Origin: Mucilaginibacter sp. PAMC 26640
Lineage (GTDB): Bacteria; Bacteroidota; Bacteroidia; Sphingobacteriales; Sphingobacteriaceae
Direction: 5' to 3'
DNA: 64,000 bases
Assembly: GCA_001596135.1 (NCBI GenBank)
Contig: CP014773.1
Coordinates: forward strand, 5,394,001-5,458,000
The notes under the pieces: model-generated
What the model was told of the DNA's origin: nothing
Databases searched by the model: none
Seen by the model: the letters and a program-made list of their open reading frames with translations, nothing else
Shown here: positions 42,797 through 51,768 of the stretch, in pieces
Layout: the number at the start of each line of letters is the position of its first letter
How positions within the stretch are numbered: position 1 is the first letter of the stretch
Program-made: the position numbers and the translations under genes

Positions 42797-42993
42797 AACA
42801 GGCCAGTACGATTATGGTGCAAGGTTCTATGATCCGGTAATTCCCCCGTTGGACAAGTGTTAACCCTTTGGCGGAGAAGTTTAGACGCATGAGTTCCTAT
42901 GTTTATGGCGGTAATAACCCTATTCGGTTTATAGACCCTGATGGAATGGCTTTTATGGATCCTGGTGATAGGTTTAAAACGGTCTTGCGCTAA
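42797..42993 (+). pseudogene. RHS-core fragment (copy 4), frameshifted
   Basis: The first part encodes the QYDYGARFYDPVI region with frameshifts; after 42856 another frame reads WTSVNPLAEKFRRMSSYVYG and then GNNPIRFIDPDGM, the canonical end of the RHS core where toxin tips begin. About 14 more codons follow before a stop. The toxin tip is lost. Confidence 0.88.
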
Positions 42994-43081
42994 CGTATTA
43001 GTATTCATTTCTTTATCTAGGTCATGGCTAATATACAGCATTTACAAGTTAAGACGCTTACGGCCGTTTACAATCTAACAA

Positions 43082-43480
43082 TTACTTGTAGCCTATTACA
43101 TCCTTCCTTATCTCTTTACGCCACTTCTTGCCAAATTGTTTATCAAGGTGGGTAAAGATTGCCTTGTTGTACTCCTTTATATACTTTTCCTCAGGTGAGT
43201 TGCAAGCAAAGTCGTAATAGCTCACTTTATACTTCTTCTCAAACACCTCCTGGCCTTCATAGTGAACGGACGCAATACCTCCAACGAGTAAGAGCTTAGC
43301 TTTACTTTGCTCAATATCTTGCTGAGCTTGTTTAGCGCTAACCTCATTCCACATGAATGACTCGCTTGGCTTATTACCCAACTCGTCTTGAGCATATCCA
43401 GTAAGTGAAATAGCAACAAGGACACAGATGTACAATAAAGAAGATGTACTGAATTTATAAATCAAGGCCATTCTGTTCAT
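43082..43480 (-). CDS. Small exported protein of a Bacteroidota family
   Basis: A 132-residue protein with a signal peptide (ending LTGYAQ). The mature part is short, with FEKKYKVSYYDFACNSPEEK and FTHLDKQFGKKWRKEIRKDV, a C-terminal pattern I associate with a family of small Bacteroidota proteins often found near toxin loci. No name is assigned. It points in the opposite direction to the repeats. Confidence 0.65.
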   Translation of the reverse strand: MNRMALIYKFSTSSLLYICVLVAISLTGYAQDELGNKPSESFMWNEVSAKQAQQDIEQSKAKLLLVGGIASVHYEGQEVFEKKYKVSYYDFACNSPEEKYIKEYNKAIFTHLDKQFGKKWRKEIRKDVIGYK

Positions 43481-43542
43481 AGTTTACTTACTGCAATGTA
43501 GCAATCTTTCGCTATCTTCATAGCTTCAGGCAATCGAATTCT

Positions 43543-43908
43543 ATGAATCTAAATTTAATAAGCTTAATAGCTTTCGTAATGTTATTTATACTATTGCTTG
43601 TTGTCTTTGTAGCCTTTGTTTATTTAACAGGCAGCCTAAACAAGAGAAAGTATCTTAAGGATATTAAGAGCACATTCCAGAGGCTTGGCTATACGATAAT
43701 CAAAATTGAGAAGGCTACTGGCGTTGAAGAAACAGCACAAGAAGATCCCTCAATTGCTTTCGTTATAAGTTATGGAGGAAGCGCTACGCATACCTTTTAT
43801 AAGAACGTTGTCTATCTTAATAAGTTTAATCAACAGAAGAACTGTACTGTTGCAATCAAGAAGTTTCTATTTATAATTGTGTCTATCAAATATAAGTTTG
43901 AGCATTGA
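43543..43908 (+). CDS. Small membrane protein
   Basis: A 121-residue protein with one strong transmembrane segment at residues 6-29 and a soluble C-terminal domain. A C-terminal hydrophobic stretch (FLFIIVSIKYKF) may be a second. Upstream is CAATGTAGCAATCTTTCGCT, similar to the sequence before the OB-fold gene at 44426. Unknown function. Confidence 0.52.
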   Translation: MNLNLISLIAFVMLFILLLVVFVAFVYLTGSLNKRKYLKDIKSTFQRLGYTIIKIEKATGVEETAQEDPSIAFVISYGGSATHTFYKNVVYLNKFNQQKNCTVAIKKFLFIIVSIKYKFEH

Positions 43909-43937
43909 CTATCCTAGCAGATCTTTATCTTCATAGT

Positions 43938-44348
43938 ATGAAGTGCATCCTTATCCTTGTCTTTATAGCCTTGTTGACTTGTAAAGCATCAGCGCAACAA
44001 ACGCACCCGCCATTGGACTCGATTTTAGGTCTAAAAATGGCGAACCCTGAAGAGCCTCATTTGCCCACTAGCGAGGTTTCAACGCACATGGGTAAGGATG
44101 TCTACATATATGATATTGTATGGGGGCATAAGGCGTTAAATGACACACTATCAATTTTATACATTGGCGGATTGTTCCCTAAACATCACATAATAGTTAT
44201 GCTCCAAGGCAAGCAAGTGGTAAAGCACTTGCAGTTGGTAAGAGAGGGATTGCCTATGCACTTTGGAGGCATTGTTACTACATATGAGGGGAAGCCTGCA
44301 ATTATCATTACCAACTCCTTTCAATTTTGTACCCGCATACAGATATAA
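43938..44348 (+). CDS. Exported OB-fold-like protein (one domain)
   Basis: A 136-residue exported protein; MKCILILVFIALLTCKASAQ is the signal peptide. The mature domain (GKDVYIYDIVWGHKALNDTLSILYIGGLFPKHHIIVML...GGIVTTYEGKPAIIITN) resembles the OB-fold nucleic-acid-binding-like domains of small secreted Bacteroidota proteins. It is a paralogue of the next gene, which has two such domains. The frame opens at 43905, but 43938 gives the signal peptide. Confidence 0.65.
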   Translation: MKCILILVFIALLTCKASAQQTHPPLDSILGLKMANPEEPHLPTSEVSTHMGKDVYIYDIVWGHKALNDTLSILYIGGLFPKHHIIVMLQGKQVVKHLQLVREGLPMHFGGIVTTYEGKPAIIITNSFQFCTRIQI

Positions 44349-44425
44349 TATATCATTTATCCTAAAGCAAGTATGTATCCATACCCTTTAACAAGCAATG
44401 TAGCATCGTTCCTTATCTTGATTAC

Positions 44426-45109
44426 ATGAAGAACCTCGTTATTGGAGCCTTTGTAGCTTTGTTGACTTGTAAAGCGCTAGCGCAAGTATATAAAGTAGTT
44501 GATGCAAGAAAGAGTAATATTCCCACAGGCAAATGGATTTCAGTTGAGGACTCTGTGTTTGGCTATAAGGCTACATCTGATGCAATGATGGTTTTCTTGG
44601 GTGGGGCATATCCGAATCAGCGCTTAACAGTCATCTTGAAAGAAGACGCGATGGCTTCTCCTGAGTTCTTTCATAAGAAGGTTGTTGTAGTTAGTGGCAT
44701 TGTTAAAAAACGAGATGGTCAGGCTAAGATGATGTTAACAGATAAACAATTTCTATGGGTCAAACGATCTGATACATCAAGAGCTCATAGGGGGCGAGGG
44801 GAAATCTATGATGTTTTCCCAGGTAGGCCACCAATAACAGCAAGAGAAGCAATGAAGCTAGTTGGAAGGACGGTTCTTATTCGTGATACAGTGTATTACT
44901 ATAAAGCTATCAGTTCTTCATTAGGGTTGCTTTACATTGGCAGCAAAGTAAGAAATAACGCTTTAATGATTGTGCTTAAGAACATGTATCCAACAACCAA
45001 TCTTGGAAGTTTGCTTGGGATAAACTTTGACTTCTACGGTAAAGTCATTCTCTATAAACGAAGGCCCGCTATTATACTTCCCGACTGGGGATATAAATAT
45101 TCATTGTAA
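44426..45109 (+). CDS. Exported protein with two OB-fold-like domains
   Basis: A 227-residue exported protein, signal MKNLVIGAFVALLTCKALAQ. Two tandem repeats of the same fold follow: SVFGYKATSDAMMVFLGGAYPNQRLTVILK...VVVSGIVKKRDGQAKMML at about 40-112, and TVYYYKAISSSLGLLYIGSKVRNNALMIVLKN...FYGKVILYKRRPAIIL at about 152-220. It shares its signal peptide and leader with the gene at 43938, indicating duplication. Role unknown; an immunity or ligand-binding role would be inference. Confidence 0.68.
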   Translation: MKNLVIGAFVALLTCKALAQVYKVVDARKSNIPTGKWISVEDSVFGYKATSDAMMVFLGGAYPNQRLTVILKEDAMASPEFFHKKVVVVSGIVKKRDGQAKMMLTDKQFLWVKRSDTSRAHRGRGEIYDVFPGRPPITAREAMKLVGRTVLIRDTVYYYKAISSSLGLLYIGSKVRNNALMIVLKNMYPTTNLGSLLGINFDFYGKVILYKRRPAIILPDWGYKYSL

Positions 45110-45163
45110 TGCAACATTTACCCTCAAGCAGGTATGACCCTTTAACTTCTAAATTTGCACTGG

Positions 45164-45754
45164 TTACTTAGAATGATGCTGATAGAACTTCAATGTCTTA
45201 ATCGCTGCTATAAGCTGCTGCTGTTGTAAGAAGGTAAGGTTAGAGGTGGACATTTGAAACTTAACCTTACAGCATCCTTGCATCCAAAGGCTATCAATGT
45301 AAACACCTGTAGTACCTCTTGTTGTTACTTTCGGTGTTATAAGTTTAGCCTTGTGGCCATCAATATATATCCATGCTACTTTATTTCGTCTTACACTTTC
45401 TAATGTCGTGCTGTCAGCCTTGCCAATAAGTAGCCTTTCCTTGCGCTTTTTTGACCTTCGGAACTTGTAAACTTTCCCATCTTCCACCTGGTAATAGTCT
45501 CCGAACTCGTCTTCGTTAAGATTGTTTGAGTACCAACCTAAATCAAATCCAACAAATTCATCCTTGCCTATTTGAATGTATCCAAAGAAGGAATCTTCAG
45601 TCTCTACTTCTAACCTTACCCACTGCTTGGGTACTCGTATACTGAATTGAGGATATTGAATTAGTTTCGTAGCTCTGCTGACCTGAGCAAATGCCAAACT
45701 TGAAGTAAATAGAATAGTAAGTAAGGTATAGACGTATCGATAGGTTCGTGACAT
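45164..45754 (-). CDS. Exported hypothetical protein
   Basis: A 196-residue protein; MSRTYRYVYTLLTILFTSS begins a signal peptide (ending LAFAQ). The mature part has RVPKQWVRLEVETEDSFFGYIQ and FDLGWYSNNLNEDEFGDYYQ, suggesting a PsbP-like fold as found in some Bacteroidota lipoproteins, but this is tentative. The ATG at 45754 is favoured over the frame opening at 45895. Confidence 0.62.
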   Translation of the reverse strand: MSRTYRYVYTLLTILFTSSLAFAQVSRATKLIQYPQFSIRVPKQWVRLEVETEDSFFGYIQIGKDEFVGFDLGWYSNNLNEDEFGDYYQVEDGKVYKFRRSKKRKERLLIGKADSTTLESVRRNKVAWIYIDGHKAKLITPKVTTRGTTGVYIDSLWMQGCCKVKFQMSTSNLTFLQQQQLIAAIKTLKFYQHHSK

Positions 45755-46086
45755 GGTGTTAAGTAGATTGGGTAAAGCTAAGTAAACTTGTTTAAAAGGT
45801 AAACCTCTAAAAGAGAGTGCCCTGAACACCATTGATAGATTTTGAAGCTTGTGTAGGCTCAAACGGCTTGTCAAACTTAGACCTTGCCTGTTCACTTACT
45901 GGTTTAAGCCATATGTAACTTTGTTCAGGCTCTGTAAACTCAACTTAGTAAGGCATGTTGTAACCGTTAACTAATATAGTTTGGATCTTATAACCACGAT
46001 AGAAGTCATTGCTAAATTAGTTATATGGGCTATCTAACCTTGTAAAGAGTTAAGTAGCATGTTAAGCAAGGCCATTTTACAGCATG

Positions 46087-46530
46087 TTAGTCAAGGTCTG
46101 CACCGTAAAGCTTAAGGTGCCTGTTGATCTTAGCTGCACTAAGTAGCACCCTACCGCTACCGCAAGCGCAATCAGCAACGGTTTGTCCGTCGGTAGGATT
46201 GCCAACGCTTATAGTCGCCATCATGTCGCAGATGGGTTCCGGTGTAAAGTACTGGCCATTGTGTCCATTGCTGATAGCTTGCATGTACAATTCAACAAGT
46301 GGGTCTGAAAAGCCTTCTAATAGTTCACCTACAATCTTTACAAGTTCAACAAATTCGTTTACCTTCTTATGGTTGCGGTATGTGTCCAGTGCTGATTGCT
46401 GCGCTAATTCATCCTCGTACACTTTAAAAGGTAAAAGTGTCCAGTCTAACAGGTCGGTAAAGGCGGTATGCAAGGATTGGCCATAAGCGAAGCGTTCGAA
46501 CTCTTTAAGTAGTTGTCTAATGTCTGTCAT
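46087..46530 (-). pseudogene. Truncated N-6 adenine DNA methylase
   Basis: 147 codons covering the N-terminal helical region and the SAM-binding motif of an N6-adenine methylase: NGQYFTPEPICDMMA followed by VADCACGSGRVLLSAA. It stops immediately after the acidic loop (LKLYGADLD), so the catalytic NPPY/DPPY motif is missing. Full-length relatives on Bacteroidota mobile elements run much longer. It cannot be catalytically active. Confidence 0.78.
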
Positions 46531-46728
46531 TGCAGTGAGTTTTAATCCGAGGAAATTCTCGAACAGACGAACTGCTGAACAGACGCACTAAGGCAAGGTG
46601 GAGAGCTAAGTAAATGTGGAAGGCTGCCATTGATTACAATGGAATACCCATTTTCGTACTACTACCTTGAAGCGTAGCGACTATGTGCGGATGGGTCAGC
46701 TAACTTTGAGAAGAGAATGACCGAGTGC

Positions 46729-47196
46729 CTACCTAAATACTGTATTGTTTCTTACAAATTGGATATCACCTGAGTAGTTGATCAAAGAGATTCTTTCTTC
46801 ATAGTGCTTTGTTTCTGCTTTAAGATAGTAATAAGCTTTCTGCTCGTTAAAGTCGATTATAATTTGGTCGCCTTTCTCAATTCCGTCAGCAACATTTGTA
46901 TAGATCTCTGCCAACCCGTTCTGAATCTTGTATGGATAAATACCTTCTTTCAATGTATCTACAAACCGACTTTTATTTGCTGTATCTAGCTGTAAAAGCA
47001 ATATACCAAAGTTATGGCTGTTAGAGGTCTTGACGCTTAGTACCGTTCCCCGAAAATACAGATTATTCATTAGCATACGATTGCTCAGAACTGCCTGCTT
47101 TGACGTTACAGATTGGAGGCACTTCACCATACCAAAGATGATAAAGAGCATGAATATAACTTTCAGGATTGTTCTAGGTGCTATTCTTGTAGTCAT
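46729..47196 (-). CDS. Hypothetical membrane-anchored protein
   Basis: A 155-residue protein with an N-terminal hydrophobic anchor (ILKVIFMLFIIFGMVKCL) and a soluble domain of mixed strands (NLYFRGTVLSVKTSNSHNFGILLLQL). Unknown family. Isolated gene on the minus strand in the island's envelope-protein set. Confidence 0.52.
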   Translation of the reverse strand: MTTRIAPRTILKVIFMLFIIFGMVKCLQSVTSKQAVLSNRMLMNNLYFRGTVLSVKTSNSHNFGILLLQLDTANKSRFVDTLKEGIYPYKIQNGLAEIYTNVADGIEKGDQIIIDFNEQKAYYYLKAETKHYEERISLINYSGDIQFVRNNTVFR

Positions 47197-47352
47197 AAGA
47201 TTATGTTCACAAGGTTAATGCTTTCTTTGGCTACTTAGGAACCTTCCTACGCGAATTGAGCAAATGGTCCGAGTAGAGAAGATCTGTAGGTAACTTAGTA
47301 AACAGCTAACGTGCTTGGTAAATTATTGCGACGTCTTCAACGTTCTTGTTTT

Positions 47353-47706
47353 TTAGGAATGTTCTAAGCCGCTTATCATAATCACTAGGTGAGTGTTATC
47401 TTTCCATCGTAAGCTAATGGCTGTAGCGTTAAGAAATGCTTTGCCATGATCAGAGTCAGTAGTAAAGGTATTACCCACCTCTGTTTCATCTAAGCTGTCA
47501 TCAGCGTCTTTAATGGATATTTGTAAAGAATCATCCGCGGTCGCATTACCTCCTTTCAGAAACAGAATGGCTTGTTTGGTTTTGGCCGGGTTAGGCACAC
47601 TTTTAATTTGAGAAGCTGGTCCAGGCGCAAACAACGAAAAGCAACTACTTAATAGCAACGTTGCGATCAGGATAAAGCATTTTAATGGAACATTGAGATA
47701 TCTCAC
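47353..47706 (-). CDS. Predicted lipoprotein, DUF5412-like (GTG start)
   Basis: A lipoprotein of about 117 residues. From GTG at 47706 the signal is VRYLNVPLKCFILIATLLLS with lipobox Cys; an ATG at 47745 would add 13 residues. The mature part, AKTKQAILFLKGGNATADDS followed by GNTFTTDSDHGKAF and ISLRWKDNTHLVIMI, resembles DUF5412 as I recall it. Similar proteins occur in toxin-immunity neighbourhoods. Identification moderate. Confidence 0.58.
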   Translation of the reverse strand: MRYLNVPLKCFILIATLLLSSCFSLFAPGPASQIKSVPNPAKTKQAILFLKGGNATADDSLQISIKDADDSLDETEVGNTFTTDSDHGKAFLNATAISLRWKDNTHLVIMISGLEHS

Positions 47707-47820
47707 GCTTGCAAGATAACAAAGGCAATTGGGCTTAACAAGCACCCTGCGAGCCGTCCGCGAGTGGAGTTTGGGTCTGAGTGGAGGAAGCCCCGATAAG
47801 GTGCAGGTATTATCATACTG

Positions 47821-48189
47821 TCAGTGTTTAGAGAATATTATCGCCTTACCCAGACTCGGGTCATCATCAGTACGGATAAGCTTATAAGGTCGCTGATCAC
47901 CCATCAAATACATCGATGCGAAGCCCTCGGGCATCTTTGATAACCGAATCCCATAACAGGGCTTCGAATGCTTCCATGATGCTTCTAAAGTATCAATTTT
48001 CCAAGTGCCTTCGGCATCTATATAATCAGGATCATCAGAATCAAACCTTTGAAATACATTAGGAACGTGTACTGCTTTATATGTACCGCCTGCTTGAATA
48101 TTGATTGACGAAGCGGCAGTCTCTTTCTGAGGAAACGCCTCTGGCTCAATGGATATACTTTGTTCCTCAAATTTGTAGATGCCACACAC
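47821..48189 (-). pseudogene. 5'-truncated gene beside the IS21 element
   Basis: The minus-strand frame is open back to about 48240 with protein-like sequence before the first ATG (SPPYIGDITNKPPIPLDVCG), and the IS21 terminal repeats begin there. So the first Met visible (48189) is probably internal and the true N-terminus, likely a signal peptide, was lost at the insertion. The remaining part (GIYKFEEQSISIEP...YGIRLSKMPEGFASMYL) has no recognised family. Confidence 0.55.
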
Positions 48190-48261
48190 ATCAAGCGGAA
48201 TTGGTGGCTTATTGGTTATATCGCCAATATAGGGTGGAGATTATGATGAATGAGACCACAC

Positions 48262-48330
48262 TATTTCGGCGCAAGCTGACCCACTGTTTCGGGGCAAACT
48301 GACCATGGTATTTCGGGGCAAACTGACCCA
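48262..48330. repeat. Three multiple terminal repeats at the IS21 left end
   Basis: Copies at 48262-48283, 48285-48304 and 48309-48330 share TNTTTCGGGGCAAACTGACC. The right end carries a related inverted sequence near 50790-50815. Such terminal repeats are transposase-binding sites in IS21 elements. Confidence 0.85.
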
Positions 48331-48393
48331 CCAAAACGCGTAGCAAATGCTGTAGAAGCAACCATCTTTTGAGGGCAAAAGACCCGTTCTAAG

Positions 48394-49946
48394 ATGGCCA
48401 ATTTGACAATCAGCATGAGTAAGATTAGAAAGATTTTAAGGATGAACAGCCAGGGTCGCAGCACGCGATTTATAGCTGCCCAGATTGATTCATCCCGGAA
48501 TACCGTAAGAAAGTACCTGGCCGTCCTTAAGAAGAGCGGCTTTACCTTTGAAGAAGTTAATAACCTTAATGATAAGGAACTGGAAGACTTTTCGGCAAGA
48601 CCAGGGAAAACAACCAGCCAAGCAGCCGTATGCAATCCATGCTGCGCTGCTTCCCCCACGTCGATAAAGAGCTTAAAAAGACTGGTATGAACCGGCAGAT
48701 CTTGTGGGAAGCCTATATCAAGGAGTTCCCCGAGGGCTATAAGTACACCCAATTTTGCACGTATTACAACCAGTGGAAGACCAAGGTCAATCCGACCATG
48801 CACATGGATCACAAGGCCGGGGACAAACTGTACGTCGATTTTGCGGGTGAAAAGATGAGCTATACGGACAAGGAAACCGGTGAAGTCATTGAAGTAGAAG
48901 TTTTTGTGGCAATCCTTGGGGCCAGCCAGCTCACCTATGTAGAGGCTGTTATGAGCCAGCAAAAGGAAGACTTTATAGCGGCCTGCGAGAATACCTTGCA
49001 CTTTATCGGCGGCGTTCCGGCCGCCATTGTGCCGGATAACCTGAAGGCGGCCGTAACCAAAAGCAGCCGCTATGAACCTACCCTCAACGAAACATTTGAA
49101 GACTTTGCCGATCATTATGGCACTACCATATTACCGGCGCGGGCGTACCGCCCGCGCGACAAGGCATTGGTAGAAGGGGCCGTTAAGATCATTTATACTA
49201 AGGTATACGCCCCTTTAAACAAGCATATCTACCATTCTTTAACAGAACTCAATACAGCGATCTGGCAGGCCTTGGAAGCCCATAACAGCCAGTTGCTCAA
49301 AGGCCGCAATTATAGCAGGATACTACAGTTTGAAGAGATAGAGCGTGGCACCCTGGCACCCCTGCCTGTCCTGCGTTACCAGTTCAAAAAGCACTTTTAT
49401 GCCAGGGTGATCAAGAACGGCCATGTCAATCTCGGCCCGGATAAACACTATTACAGTGTGCCTTACCGCTTCATCGGCAAAAAGGTCAAGCTGTTATACT
49501 CCCGCACCATTGTAGAGATCTACTACAATTATGAGCGTATCGCTTTGCACCAGCGCGAAAAGAACCCCTACGGTTATACTACCGACAAAGAACATATGGC
49601 CAGTGCCCATCGCTTTAAAAGTGATTGGACACCGGATATGTTCCTCAATTGGGCGACCTCCATCCATGAGGATGTCAGGCTATATATCCATCAGATACTG
49701 GAGCGTAAACAACACCCCGAACAGGCTTACAAATCCTGCCTGGGGATACTTGGCTTTGCAAAAAAAGCAGGGAACGACCGGTTAATAATGGCCTGTCAGC
49801 GGGGGCTCAGTTATGGTATTTATAGCTATAAAACGATACAAACCATATTGGAAAACAAGATGGACAATTATGAGGAAAGCATATTTGCCGATGAGCTACC
49901 TATGCCTGATCACGGTAATATCCGGGGAAAAGACTATTACAAATAA
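48394..49946 (+). pseudogene. istA: IstA transposase, interrupted by a frameshift
   Basis: Two overlapping frames make up one IstA. The first (48394-48690) gives the N-terminal HTH (MSKIRKILRMNSQGRSTRFI, SSRNTVRKYLAVLKKSG). The second, open before 48630 and running to 49946, gives the rest: YVDFAGEKM with the first catalytic Asp, VPDNLKAAV with the second, DKALVEGAV with the Glu, and a C-terminal domain. A change from frame 1 to frame 0 at about 48605-48620 is needed. It may be a disabling mutation or, less likely, programmed frameshifting. Confidence 0.88.
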
Positions 49947-49965
49947 CCATTAAAACAACAATAAC

Positions 49966-50712
49966 ATGAACACAAGTACCTTAGACAAACTGCGGAAGAT
50001 GAAGTTCTTCGGGATGTTCCATGCCTTTAAAAGCAGCATGGAAACCGGTAAAACAAACGACTATACGGCAGATGAACTGCTGGCCCACCTGGTAGATGCA
50101 GAATGGGACGACCGGCAGAACAGGCGTATTGAACGCACGATCCTTTATGCCCGATTCCGCTATAAAGCCGCTATAGAGGACGTTCACTACCATGCCGACC
50201 GAAGTATCGACCGCAACCAGATCATGCGCCTGGCGGACTGTACGTTTGTTGATCGCTTCGAGAACCTGCTGATTACCGGGAGTACAGGCATCGGTAAAAG
50301 CTATATTGCTTCTGCTGTGGGTTACCAGGCCTGTGTATTGGGCTACCGGGTATTGTACACCAGTACGCCCAAACTGTTCGCTAAACTGAAGATGGCCAAG
50401 GCGGACGGCTCCTACATGAAAGAGCTGGCTAAGATCGAAAGGCAGCAATTGCTCATACTCGACGACTTTGGTATCCAGCCTTTTGATGCACAAAGCAGGG
50501 CTGCACTAATGGAGATCATTGAAGACAGGCACGGTAAGACCTCGCTGATCATCACTTCGCAGTTGCCGGTGAGCAAATGGTTTGAAGTGATCGGTGAAAA
50601 AACGGTTGCTGATGCGATCCTTGACCGGATCGTTCATGATGCACACCGTATCGAGCTAAAGGGAGAATCTATGAGAAGAAAACGTAATGTTGAACCGGAA
50701 AACAGCCATTAA
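49966..50712 (+). CDS. istB: IstB, helper ATPase of IS21 transposition
   Basis: A 248-residue AAA+ protein that regulates transposase assembly and target choice. Walker A GSTGIGKS is at 105-112, Walker B LLILDDFG at about 165, and an Arg-finger/sensor region follows (VADAILDRIVHDAHRIELKGES). Starts 19 bases after istA. Length and motifs are those of the family, apparently intact. Confidence 0.94.
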   Translation: MNTSTLDKLRKMKFFGMFHAFKSSMETGKTNDYTADELLAHLVDAEWDDRQNRRIERTILYARFRYKAAIEDVHYHADRSIDRNQIMRLADCTFVDRFENLLITGSTGIGKSYIASAVGYQACVLGYRVLYTSTPKLFAKLKMAKADGSYMKELAKIERQQLLILDDFGIQPFDAQSRAALMEIIEDRHGKTSLIITSQLPVSKWFEVIGEKTVADAILDRIVHDAHRIELKGESMRRKRNVEPENSH

Positions 50713-50822
50713 TGAAATTACCTTTTAAATAACTATTTTTGTACATGCTTTTATAGCATTTGCTGCAACCCAAAAGTCAGCTAACCCCTGGGTCAATTTG
50801 GCCCGAAACAGGGTGGTCAACA

Positions 50823-51021
50823 TCTCCATAATATACACTATAAAAGACAGGTGTTTGCCGAAAACTTCGTACATGGAAACCGGGAAAAACTCACGAATAT
50901 TATCACTGCAAGCTGTTATTTTGAAATCAGCATTTACACTAATTAACAGCCCATGGCTTTGCACCCTCCCGGGAATATGTATTGGTTCACGATCGCAATT
51001 TGTGAAGTCAACTTTGAGCAT
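50823..51021 (-). pseudogene. Bacteriophytochrome N-terminus, cut by IS21
   Basis: About 66 codons remain: MLKVDFTNCDREPIHIPGRV with the chromophore-attachment Cys9, followed by QSHGLLISVNADFKITACSDNI, the typical start of bacteriophytochrome PAS domains. After about residue 66 the frame enters the IS21 terminal sequence and ends soon after. The GAF, PHY and kinase domains are absent from the window. The heme-oxygenase gene lies 32 bases upstream in the same direction. Confidence 0.85.
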
Positions 51022-51053
51022 AGCTTTAGGTTTTTAAATAACTAAAGGGATTG

Positions 51054-51656
51054 TTAAGACATTGAGGTAACTCTGTCTCGTTTAATATCAAATTCCAGCA
51101 ACGAACGCAAGTTTTGAAACGTTCTGTTCGCACTCTTTACAATACGTTCAAAATGGACTTCCGGAATCCAATCTAACTCCTTGTTGAATATCAGCCACTT
51201 GTCCATAGTCTCGGACCCGTAACCATAGAAATAGGAAAGCCCTTTTTGGTCGATAAGACCTAGCTTGGCATTTATCGCCCTAATAAAGAATTTTCCGCCA
51301 AGCGTTAAACCCTCCATGACATACACTGCCCCAAGCGCATCTAAATAATTAACGATGTCAGGAAGGATATGATTATCAGTAGTTATAGTGGAGTGACCTC
51401 CTAAAAATGTAATGTCTTTTAAAAGCGCGTATGATTTGCGCCTATGATGGAATTCCAAATGGCCGAATTCGGCCAAATGAGGATCGATTATAGACTCAAG
51501 TGGGCTAAAAAACCTGTAAAAAACTTCCAGCAGTTTTAAAAGATCTTTTTTAGAAAGAAGTTCGCCAACCACAATTGACATCACTTTTTTAAGCTGCTGA
51601 TGTTCTCTTCGTGTATGAAGTTTAAGCATTTCTGATAAAGAATCCTCGCTTAACAT
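51054..51656 (-). CDS. Biliverdin-producing heme oxygenase (BphO-like)
   Basis: A 200-residue all-alpha enzyme converting heme to biliverdin, the phytochrome chromophore. LKLHTRREHQQLKKV carries the proximal His (His19) and LGAVYVMEGLTLGGKFF (112-121 core) the distal helix with the conserved Gly residues. It immediately precedes the bacteriophytochrome remnant, a standard BphO-BphP arrangement. With the photoreceptor destroyed, its role here is unclear. Confidence 0.87.
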   Translation of the reverse strand: MLSEDSLSEMLKLHTRREHQQLKKVMSIVVGELLSKKDLLKLLEVFYRFFSPLESIIDPHLAEFGHLEFHHRRKSYALLKDITFLGGHSTITTDNHILPDIVNYLDALGAVYVMEGLTLGGKFFIRAINAKLGLIDQKGLSYFYGYGSETMDKWLIFNKELDWIPEVHFERIVKSANRTFQNLRSLLEFDIKRDRVTSMS

Positions 51657-51768
51657 ACTTTAATTATCTAGTGAGCAAGGTTACCAGTAATTACTCATGA
51701 TGTTTCTAGGAAGACGGCTTATAACACCCTGTAAAAGGCTTAATATTTCTTACTTTTCAGATACCAAA

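Larger units (their letters stand above)
48251..50822 (+). mobile_element. IS21-family insertion sequence
   Basis: Contains istA (frameshifted) and istB in the usual order. Both ends begin with a GACCACxCTxTTTCGG sequence in inverted orientation (left about 48254, right about 50818), followed by GxCAA-TGACCCA. The left end has three multiple terminal repeats. End positions are approximate to a few bases. I see no clear target-site duplication, and the two flanks belong to unrelated genes, which suggests an adjacent deletion. Confidence 0.88.

Noticed and set aside
48261..49115. 284-codon minus-strand frame
   Set aside because: Antisense to istA and the IS21 end. The sense strand carries clear IstA motifs.
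49981..50493. 170-codon minus-strand frame
   Set aside because: Antisense to istB, whose ATPase motifs are on the plus strand.
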